From NCBI RefSeq assembly GCF_963259705.1, contig NC_081844.1:24072294-24136293 (forward strand): a stretch of 64,000 nucleotides of DNA. The letters are read 5' to 3'. The stretch comes from Myotis daubentonii (Eukaryota > Chordata > Mammalia > Chiroptera > Vespertilionidae). Position 1 is the first letter of the stretch. Each line of letters starts with the position of its first letter. A program made the position numbers and the translations under genes. Of this stretch, positions 1 to 13,720 are shown one piece after another. The notes beneath the pieces were generated by a model. It was not told the DNA's origin. It saw only the letters and a list, made by a program, of their open reading frames with translations, and made no database searches.

Positions 1-149
1 CAAAAAAAGAAACCCAAACCTCCCCAAAACCTCCCATTAGTAACACTGATGGCTGGGAAAGGTGCAGGAAAACAGGCAGCCCACGGGCATGCCCACTGTT
101 ACATCCACTTGGGGGGCTAGCTGGCTGAGTTAAAAATGGACACTATCTT

Positions 150-407
150 ACCCTGCCCAGAGTGACTCAGCAATTAAAGCATCAGTTCCTGCACCAAAGA
201 GTCTTGGGTTCAATTTCCGGTCAAAGGCACATACCTGGGTTGCAGGTTCGATCCCCATTCCCAGGAGGCACGTGCAGGAGGCAACCAATCAATGTGTCTC
301 TCTCCCATCGATGTTTCTCTCTCTCCCCCCTCCCTCCTTTCCATTCTTTCTGAAAAGCAATGGAAAAAATATCCTTGGTGAGGATTAACCAAACAAAAAA
401 CAAAGAA
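150..407 (+). mobile_element. Ves SINE
   Basis: It has the tRNA-like head (GGGTTCAATTTCCGGTCAAAGG), the body CAGGAGGCAACCAATCAATG, a TC-rich tail, then GGAAAAAATATCCTTGGTGAGGATTAAC, which marks the longer-tailed Ves subfamily also seen at 35174, 36200, 41897 and 45597. It lies in a PKN1 intron. Confidence 0.85.
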
Positions 408-649
408 ATGGATACTGACTTGACCCAGAAATCCCACTCTGGACCTACCCTAGATCTTCACACAGCATCACATCCTGTTCACTGCAGCAGCTTTGTGAGG
501 GCAAAAGTGTGGAAACAACTTCAGGGTCCCTCCATGGGAACCAGTGCTAAATAAATGACAAAGTGGAATAGTATGCAGCTGTGAAAATGAAACAAGTCTG
601 GTGTGCCGGTGTAGACTGATTTCCAAGACAGATTGTCCAGTGGGAGAGC
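408..649 (+). repeat. Old L1 (L1M-type) 3' fragment, part 1
   Basis: Diverged L1 ORF2-end/3'UTR words are visible (ACCCAGAAATCCCACTCTGG, GGAATAGTATGCAGCTGTG). The copy continues at 2263-2490 and was split by the younger L1 at 667-2245. Confidence 0.65.
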
Positions 650-666
650 AAGATTAGGATATTGTC

Positions 667-2245
667 TAAAAAAAGACCCCGAATAGCTGCAGCAATCCTG
701 AAAAAGAACAAAGTAGGTGGGATCTCAATACCAGATATCAAGTTGTATTACAAAGCCACTGTTCTCAAAACTGCCTGGTACTGGCACAAGAATAGGCATA
801 TAGATCAATGGAATAGAATAGAGAGCCCAGAAATCGGCCCGAACCAATATGCTCAATTAATATTTGACAAAGGAGGCAAGAACATACAATGGAGCCAAGA
901 TAGTCTCTTCAATAAATGGTGCTGGGAAAATTGGATAGATATATGCAAGAAAATGAAACTAGACCACCAACTTACACCATACACAAAAATAAACTCAAAA
1001 TGGATAAAGGACTTAAATGTACGACGGGAAACCATAAAAATTCTAGAAGAATCCAAAGGCAACAAAATCTCAGACATATCCCAAAGCAATTTCTTCACTG
1101 ATACAGCTCCTAGGGCACTTGAAACTAAAGAAAAAATGAACAAATGGGACTACATCAAAATAAAAAGCTTCTGCACAGCAAAAGAAACCATCAACAAAAC
1201 AACGAGAAAACCCACTGTGTGGGAAAACATATTTGCCAATGACATATCTGATAAGGGCCTAATCTCCAAAATTTATAGGGAACTCATACAACTTAACAAA
1301 AGAAAGATAAACAATCCAATCAAAAAATGGGCAAAGGACCTAAATAGACACCTTTCAAAAGAGGACATCCAGAAAGCCCAGAGACATATGAAAACATGCT
1401 CAAAGTCACTAATCATCCGAGAGATGCAAATCAAAACAGCAATGAGGTACCATCTCACACCTGTCAGACTGGCTATCATCAACAAATCAACAAACGACAA
1501 GTGCTGGAGAGGATGTGGAGAAAAAGGAACACTTGTGCACTGCTGGTGGGAATGCAGACTAGTGCAGCCACTATGGAAGACAGTATGGAGTTTCCTTAAA
1601 AAACTGAAAATGGAACTCCCATTTGACCCTGTGATCCCACTTCTAGGAATATATCCCAAGAAACCAGAAACACCAATCAGAAAGGATATATGCACCCCTA
1701 TGTTCATAGCAGCACAATTCACCATAGCTAAGATCTGGAAACAGCCTAAGTGCCCATCAGTAGATGAATGGATTAGAAAACTGTGGTACATCTACACGAT
1801 GGAATACTATGCTGCTGTAAAAAGGAAGGAACTCTTACCATTTGCAACGTCATTGATGGAACTGGAGAGCATTATGCTAAGTGAAATAAGCCAGTCAATA
1901 AAGGAAAAATACCACATGATCTCACTCATTCATGGACAATAGAGACCATTATAAACTTTTGAACAATAATAGATACAGAGGCAGAGCTGCCTCAAACAGA
2001 TTGTCAAACTGCAGCGGGAAGGCCGGGGAGGGTTGGGGGGCAGGAGGTAGGGGGGTAAGAGATCAACTAAAGGACTTGTATGCATGCATATAAGCATAAC
2101 CAATGGACATAAGACACTGGGTGATAGGGGAGGCTAGGGGACTGTCTAGGGCGGGGGGATAAAATGGATACATATTTAATACCCTTTGTAATACTTTAAG
2201 CAATAAAAAAAAAAAATAAAGAGTGATAGTCTTTAAAAAAAAAAA
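667..2245 (+). mobile_element. Young 5'-truncated LINE-1
   Basis: Uninterrupted coding for the C-terminal ORF2 region runs to TAG near 1942: thumb-region words, then the Cys-rich end ([19 protein letters not shown]) and [14 protein letters not shown] 3'UTR and A-tail follow. The 17 bp direct repeat AAGATTAGGATATTGTC flanks it at 650-666 and 2246-2262. About 420 codons remain open, so insertion is recent. The reverse transcriptase core is missing, so it cannot act alone. The tail has two A-tracts (2205-2216 and 2234-2247) separated by about 17 bp. Confidence 0.93.
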
Positions 2246-2262
2246 AAGATTAGGATATTGTC

Positions 2263-2490
2263 AATAGAATATTGTGCAAGGAAAGTGGAGCCTATCCTGG
2301 CACTTTTGTTCATGTGGGTATAAACTATATCTAGAAAGATACCAAGGAAATCACTGACAGCACTGGCTCTAGGGAGGGCAGCTGAGGCAGGGAGGACTGT
2401 GCTTGAGCCTGTTTGTACTGATTGAATTTTTGGAACTGTGTACTTTTTCCCCATAAAAATATTAATTTTGATTCTTTTCAAAGTTACATA
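2263..2490 (+). repeat. Old L1 3' fragment, part 2
   Basis: It resumes the element broken at 666 (CTAGAAAGATACCAAGGAAATCACTG... ending GAACTGTGTAC then AT-rich DNA). Confidence 0.6.
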
Positions 2491-2512
2491 TAGATGTGGT
2501 ATAAAGAATTAA

Positions 2513-2756
2513 TGCCACCTCTAGCCAGTTTGGCTCAGTGGATAGAGCACTGATTGGCCTGCAGACTGAAGGGTCCTGGGTTCCATTCGGTCAAGGGCAC
2601 ATGCCTAGATTTCAGGCTCCATCCCCAGCAGGGGGCGTGCAGAAGGCAGCCGATCAATGATTCTCTCTCATCATTGATGTTTCTATCTCTTTCTTCCTCT
2701 CCCTTCCTCACTGAAATCAATAAAAAATATATTTTATAAAGGTCTTGTTTAAAAAA
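2513..2756 (+). mobile_element. Ves SINE with target duplication
   Basis: This is a full-length copy from TAGCCAGTTTGGCTCAGTGGATAGAGC to an A-tail, flanked by AAAGAATTAA at 2503-2512 and 2757-2766. Confidence 0.92.
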
Positions 2757-2766
2757 AAAGAATTAA

Positions 2767-7641
<4,875 letters not shown>

Positions 7642-8229
7642 CCTGCTCCCCTGCCCTTGCTCCCACACAGCTGTTAGTTTTTAAAAATGCCTTTGGGGTT
7701 TGCCCCTCCATGCATCCCTGGCTCTTTTTGTTCACAGTAATGGGGATGGAGGGGCGTAATGAGAGGTGGGGAGAGTGGGGTGGGAAGATGCCTTGGGTTA
7801 TGCTGGGGGGTAATTGGAAGGGAGTCAGGGGAGGATGGGCTATGGTAGGGAGCATGGACAGGCCTTGGAGGGAGGGGTTCAGGGCTGTGATGGGGCGTGG
7901 CTTGGGGGTACAGCCTTGGGACTCTGTTGGGGGAGCTCAGAGCCCCCGTGGGCGAATGGCTGCGGGAGTCCGTCCTGGCAGCGGCAGGGCCAGAAGCGCT
8001 CCACCACCCCCACTGTTCCCACTCGAGGCTGGAGCCTGGGGCTGCGGTCGCAGCACTCTGCGCATGCTCCTGCGGCTCCGGCTCCTCGTCAGGCGGCCTG
8101 GGCCCCCGCGTGGCCAGTTCCGGAACTGCACCGCCGGAGGAGCGCCCTGGCCTCTGCCACCCCCCAGCGGCCACACGCGTGCTGTAGCACCAACGGGACA
8201 CACCGCCCTGGGCTGGTCCGAAAAATGGC
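7642..8229. other. PKN1 3'UTR and short gap to the PTGER1 3' end
   Basis: PKN1 ends at 7641 and the PTGER1 polyadenylation signal (reverse strand) is at 8230-8235, so the two genes converge. A short PKN1 3'UTR with an A/T-rich stretch near 7675-7690 is visible but no AATAAA, so its cleavage site is not resolved. The remainder is G-rich + strand sequence with no repeat I recognise. Long open frames here are GC-rich shadows. Confidence 0.6.
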
Positions 8230-8235
8230 TTTATT
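8230..8235 (-). terminator. PTGER1: PTGER1 polyadenylation signal
   Basis: The + strand reads TTTATT, giving AATAAA on the gene strand 75 bp after the TAG. A very short 3'UTR follows. Cleavage is expected roughly 10-30 bp further left, still clear of the PKN1 stop codon. Confidence 0.75.
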
Positions 8236-8309
8236 CCTCGAAGGCTCCGCGCTGCGGACCTTGCCCGGCATGGAGTGGTCTGGCTTAGTTGCTGGGCCTC
8301 CGGGTGTGC

Positions 8310-10082
8310 CTAGAAGTGGCTGAGGCCACTGTGCCGGGAGCTGCGCAGCGAGCTGGCCTCCCAGGTGCTTCTGGTTAGACCCAGCGCGGGGCTGCCCTTG
8401 GCGCCGGGCCTCCGGGGCAGGAGGCGAAGCAGTTGGCGCAGCACGGCTTGGCGCAGGAGGATATACACCCAGGGGTCCAGGATCTGGTTCCACGAGGCGA
8501 GGCGCACGGCCATAAACAGCGGCCTCTGCAGGGAGCTGGAGCCCCAGCCCCCAACGGCCAATACCACCAACACCTGCGGGAGAAGCCGCTGTGAGCGGTG
8601 GAGTGGTGGTCAGAGAAGGGGCCCAGCGATGGGTGGGGCTGGGGTGGATGGGAGCTTGACTGGAAGGTAAAGGGGTTGTGAGCGTCACGGAGGAAAATGG
8701 GTGTCTTCGTGAAAAGGAGCTATGGAAAGATCGGCGAAGAAGCGGGGCCTTCATTGAGTGGGGCTCGGACTAGAAAGAAGAGAAATCCCAGGTGTCCCAA
8801 AGGAAGAAGAAAAACGGTGTATGGGGGTGGTAAGGGGAGGGGGGCGGAGCCAGAGAATGGAGTGTCAGGGCCTAGAGGTGTGCGGCTGGGGAGGAAGCTT
8901 GTGGGGTTGGGGTGAACTACGAAGACCCCAAGTAAGATCAGGGGCCTTGGAGGAGGGGTGGACGTCAGGGAGAGGGCAAAGGGCCGGGTTTCTTGACAGG
9001 TGGGGCTTGAAGGGGGCGGGACTCTGGCTGGGGAAGAGAGAGAGGACAGGAATATCCTCGGATGGAAAAGGTAGTCGGGGCCCAGGCGGGAGCAGGCAGA
9101 ACTTGGCTGAAGGGGCCGGTGCGCCCCTCACCAGCAGCGGGCTCCAGCAGATGCACGACACCACCATGATGCCCACGAGCTGGCCCACCATCTCCACGTC
9201 GTGGGCGCGGGCTCTACGCGTTGAGCCACGGCCCAGGATGCCGCTGGGGGCAGCGGAGGCCGAAGCGACGGAGGAGGCGGAGGAGGCGGAGGCCGAGCGG
9301 AGTCCGCGCCCACCCCATCGCCTGCGGCTGTCGGGGCCTGAGGTCCGGGATGGCGGTCGCGAGCGGCGTCGCCAGCGGGCGCGGAGCAGGGCCAGGCCGC
9401 TGAGCGTGTTGCACACGAGCGCGGCGAGCAGCGCGGCCAGGCCGAGGCCGGCGAAAAGGCCGGCGAGCAGTGCCTGGCCCCAGCCGCCCGCCGGGCCCAG
9501 GCCGATGAAGCACCACGTGCCGGGGTACTGCAGCTCGTAGCGGCCCACACGCACCAGGGGCAGCAGAGCCACGGCCAAGGCCACGGCGGCCAGCGCGGCC
9601 AGCACAAGGCGAGCGCGGGCCACCGAGACGTGCGAGGCGTGCAGCAGGGGCCGCGTCACCCCCACACAGCGCTCCACCGCCATGCCACAGCCCAGCAGCA
9701 GTGGGCACAGGCCAAAGAAGACCATGCAGCCACCCAGAAAGTGGCAGGCGCCTCCGGCCGGCGGGCGCCCCGCGGCGTACAGGCGCAGCACCAGTGCCCC
9801 CGGGATCACATGGCCAGCCAGGTCGGTGGCCAGCAGGCTGGCGACGAACAGCAGGAAGGTGGCCGCCGAGCGGCGGCGCCGCATGCGACCCAAGGCCTGA
9901 GCAAGCAGCGCCAGTGCCAGCAAATTGGACACCGCACCCAGCGTCATGGAGAAGATGGGCAGCGCTGGTGATGCGCCCCCGATGCCCGGCGGTGGCCCAG
10001 TGGATGCGTTGGGGGCCACAGGTGCAATACACGTGGTCGCCTCGCCCACCAGGCTCAGGTTGAGGGGCCCGTAGGGGTTCAT
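8310..10082 (-). CDS. PTGER1: Prostaglandin E2 receptor EP1
   Basis: EP1 is a rhodopsin-family GPCR for PGE2 that raises intracellular calcium. There are two coding exons: 10082-9132 (ATG, 317 codons) and 8573-8310 (87 codons plus TAG). The donor is gtgagg directly after 9132 and the acceptor AG is at 8575-8574. The 404 aa product compares with about 402 in human. N-glycosylation sequons occur near residues 8 (NLS) and 25 (NAS), seven hydrophobic helices follow, and the second extracellular loop carries the prostanoid-receptor block RYELQYPGTWCF. An Arg/Ser-rich, low-complexity third cytoplasmic loop precedes helix 6 (SCICWSPLL). Helix 7 reads RLASWNQILDPWVYILLR, with the arginine that binds the prostaglandin carboxylate. 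The intron splits helix 6. GC is very high throughout. A second open frame on the opposite strand (8758-9540) is a shadow. Confidence 0.96.
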
Positions 10083-11110
10083 GTCAGGTGCCGGGGGTGG
10101 GGCTGGGGAGAAGAGGAGGGCAAGTTGAGGCTGGCCCAGGGCACAGCGCCCACTGGGACCAGCTGATGGTCCCTTTTTCGGTCATTAGGGCCCAAGTGAC
10201 CCCATGGCAACTCCAAAGACCCTGGTGCCCAGTTCCTGACTCCTCCTTCGCCTCTTTCCCTCCCAGCTCTTGCTCCCAGCCCCACTCTGCCTCACTGCCT
10301 ACTTCCCGGTTCACTGTGGCTCCCCTGGCCCCAGCCCCCTGGTCTATCATAGCCTCTGGGTCTCATAGACCCATCTCCCATTTACATCATAGCGAATTCC
10401 TGGTCCCCTGCCCCATGTGATACTCGCGGACCCATTTCTGATCCTAGGGCTCCACATGACCCACTGCCCCGTCTCAGACAGCCCTACTCCAGTCCCATCC
10501 TTGATGCCCACAGCTCCACCTCTGCCACTGTGGGCCCCTCTCTCCCCACTGCACTGTCTGTCGCCATGGCCCCATCTCTGTCCCCCACATTCCCATCTCT
10601 GAGCTCCATTGCTGTCTCCCTCTCACTCAGGCCCTATCCGACCACAGCTACCTCCCCCAGGATGCCCCAGGGTTCCACTTCCGCCAGCTCCCCGTCCCTG
10701 CCCGAGGCCTCAGGCTGACCCAGGACCACCCCTCCCTTGATATCCAGTGGTGAGGGCTGAGAGGGCATTACTGCCCCCTGGGCCAGAAGGGAAAGGAGAA
10801 GGGACAGATGGTTAAGAGCAACCAGGACAGATAGGGCTGAACACAGGATGAACAGGTAGAGGGAACCATGGCCCCATCCTTCTGTGCCCTCCAGGCCCAC
10901 CTGAGATCCTTGCACCCCAGTCTTCTTACCTGGTGGTGCCTGGAACACCAGGTCCCCATCGCCTGCTTCTCAGTCCCCGCTGTCCGCTGCGCTCCAGCTC
11001 TCCGGCAGGCCGCTCCCTCCCTCCCTTCCTACAGGGGCGGCTCCTCGCTGGGCTCCCTGCCTCCTCTGGCTGCCCACTCAGGCCTCCAGGGGCTGCTCCA
11101 CCCAGCACCA
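10083..11110 (-). other. PTGER1: PTGER1 5' leader: predicted acceptor, 5'UTR intron and upstream noncoding exon
   Basis: On the minus strand a pyrimidine-rich acceptor ends at 10103, so the exon with the ATG would run 10102-9132. A strong donor (CACCAG followed by gtaaga) sits at 10930/10929. Together they suggest one noncoding first exon ending at 10930 and an 830 bp intron. The exon's 5' end cannot be read. I infer this from splice consensus and from knowing that human PTGER1 has a noncoding first exon. Confidence 0.5.
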
Positions 11111-13103
11111 GCCCATTGAGGGGCCTGGGGAGGGCAGAGACCCCCACTCTCTGCACTTCTGGCAATGGGTAGGGGTCACTCTGGGCCCCAGCTCCCCTTA
11201 TGAGGAAGGGGGGCTCCCATGGATCTGTCCTGGGCCCCCCCGTGACCCTCTCCTCTTGGTAGGGCAGGAGCACCCCCCTTCCCCCCAGGCTTGGGCCTCT
11301 CGCCTGCCTCATTAATAAAGTGGATAAAATCTAAACACTGGAAAATGTGAGCGTCGCCAGGGGCCGGCTGGGGCGGCTGCAGGGGGTGCCGCTACGCCCA
11401 TGGGGGCCGCGAGGTTGGGGGGCTAGCCCTTGTGGGGGCAGCAGATCTCCTTTGCCCTGCCAGAGCCTTCATGGATGTCGGGTGGGTGGTGGTGGGCACT
11501 GCCTTAGGTGGACTAGTTTGGGTCAGGCCCAGCCAGGCCAGGAGACCCGCCCACTATTTACACAGGAGCTTAAAGCCCAGGCCAGGGCAGCAGGGAGTCA
11601 TATCCCTGGAGGGGAGGAGGACGAGGCCCAGTGACCAGGGGGCTCTCCTACTAGGAGGTCCTGCTTCAGGATGTGGTGAGGGACACACCTGTGGACACAC
11701 AGCTGCAGCCTCACCTCCTGCCCTGAGAAGTAGGGACAGTCTCACACCTGAAGACACACTATCATATCCCCGAACACCCTGAGACCAGCCACCATCTTGG
11801 CCTGTCCCCAGCCAGCCACATTCCTCAGAGCCTTGGAGTCAGCCATCATCACACCCCTGAACTCACTAAAGCATTTACACCCCCAGCACCAGAGACATCC
11901 CCATAGTAACTGACTCTAACACCCTGAAATACAGCCCCCCAGCCATATCACTCAGAGATACCCCCTAACAGTCCAAGTCACACTCCACACCCAAAACACG
12001 AGGAGTTGCAACGCCCTGGACTCCCCGAGATCTTGCTGGTCACCCCCTACCCTAGAAACAGGAACATCCAGACACACACGCTCACAGTTCTACAATCACA
12101 TACCCACACTCTATGTAGACACTGCCATTTATACCCACAAACACCTCAATACAGTCTCACATCATCAACACAGATATACAGTCCTACTCTCAACACTGAG
12201 ACACACCCTTTCAGTAGAAGGCTCCTAGTGGTACGGACACATGCACGGAGTAACCCCGACAACTGCTACCCCTGCCCCACCAGAGAATATAGCCACGCAC
12301 CCCCAGCTCAGGGCACTCCCACTTCCCCCACCTTGGAGGCCAATTGCCCACCCAGCGGAAATGGGGAGTGGACTGGGCTCACATTTCCCCCCTCGGCTCA
12401 CTCCCCCCAACATTCCTGCAGGGACCTCCAGCCTAGCTGGCTCCCCTCCCTTCAATCCTGGCTCTTCCCTCCTGGTCTGGCCAGGGTCCCGCCCCACCCC
12501 CTTCCCAGATCCCCCTTAAATCCTTGAGGGTGAAGAGGGTTGTCAAAACAAGCAGGCCGGGTTTCTGTCCAGTGCACAGCATGGCCTGCCGTGGACACCC
12601 GCAGACCCTGCACATCCAGTCAGGTGGTGTGTGGTGGCATCGTGGCTGCTCCCCGAGCTTCAGGGATGGGCTGCTCCCCATAGCACTTGCCCCAGCCCCC
12701 AGCGGGCCTGAGGCCGGTTGAGCCCCCTCCCCACCAGCTTTCTTTTTCCAAGCCAGGCTTCCGCACCTCCTGGCCCTGGTGCTTCCCACCACCCTGGGCT
12801 GTAGCCAGCAGCCTTGTGCCCACTGTTCACATCAGGCTGGGGTGGCAGGAGGCACTGTTCCAAAGGGAGCAAGACTTGAACCCTCAGTCGGCCAAAAAGC
12901 TCAGGCCTTGCCTGGAAGCCTGGTGGCCCACAGCCAGAAGCCTCATCAGGCGGAACGGGTGGGAGGGGGCGGGCAGCCACGGCCAGCTCCTAATTCAATT
13001 TGGAGCCCGGGGAGGATGGATTTCAGCTGCTACATTTTTTCCCAGCCTGGGCCCATCCCACACTCTCACTCCAAGGCCACCAGACAGGTCCAACAGCAGA
13101 GTC
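11111..13103. other. Intergenic DNA between PTGER1 and GIPC1
   Basis: There is no gene and no clear repeat. 11.8-12.3 kb is C/A-rich with many CAC and ACAC words. A + strand AATAAA lies near 11313, but no plus-strand exon leads to it. 12.5-13.1 kb is unique-looking GC-rich DNA. PTGER1 promoter elements should lie within 11.0-11.4 kb but none is diagnostic. Confidence 0.5.
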
Positions 13104-13109
13104 TTTATG
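13104..13109 (-). terminator. GIPC1: Candidate GIPC1 polyadenylation signal (CATAAA)
   Basis: The gene strand reads CATAAA about 610 bp past the stop codon, which would give a 3'UTR near 630 nt. No canonical AATAAA occurs between here and the stop. It is a variant hexamer, so the assignment is tentative. Confidence 0.4.
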
Positions 13110-13720
13110 TTCGACAGCAAATTCAGATACAAAAGCCCACCGCCATCATCCCTCATGCCCTGTGTGTCCAGAGCTGGGCTGAGGGAGACATAGGAGTGGG
13201 GTGGGGAGGTGGGGGGTTCACAGCAGACTTGTGTTTCAAATGCAGAGGTAGGGAGCTCCTCTGGAGGAATGGCGGGAGGGGGGGTTATTGCATTTGCTGG
13301 GGGGGGACGCTCCCCCTTTTGAATTCCTTATGTCAGGAAACAAGGAGGTCAGGACCCCCAAACAGAACCCGAGGCCGCAGGGAGACAGAGGGACCAGTTT
13401 GGCCGCTGATGTGGAAAGTGTTGCGGGCAGGGTCTGGCTGCCCAATCTGGCTGGTCCCTCCCAGAGCCTGATCTGGCTGAGGTAGGTGGGGAACAGGGTG
13501 GGAGTAGGGGGGCAGCTGGGGACCCCAGCCAGGCTGGGAATCAGGGAGGAGTGGTACCGACTGGAGTGGGGCAGGGGCTCAGCCCCACCTCCACGCCACA
13601 TCCTGGGACTGCTGGGCCAGGGCCAGGCGGAGCCGGGTGCCGGAGCCTGGGCGGTGGTGCCCCCATCCCTGGGGCTCCCACCAGGCCCGGCTCAGGTCAT
13701 CGCAAGGTCCAGTGGGAGTC

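Noticed and set aside
662..1942. Long plus-strand open frame as a host gene
   Set aside because: It is the ORF2 end of a 5'-truncated L1 with flanking 17 bp duplications.
8758..9540. 260-codon plus-strand frame antisense to PTGER1
   Set aside because: Shadow of the GC-rich receptor exon; no homology or promoter.
11310..11320. Plus-strand AATAAA as the end of an unknown gene
   Set aside because: No plus-strand exon, splice site pair or coding frame leads to it; a chance hexamer between PTGER1 and GIPC1.
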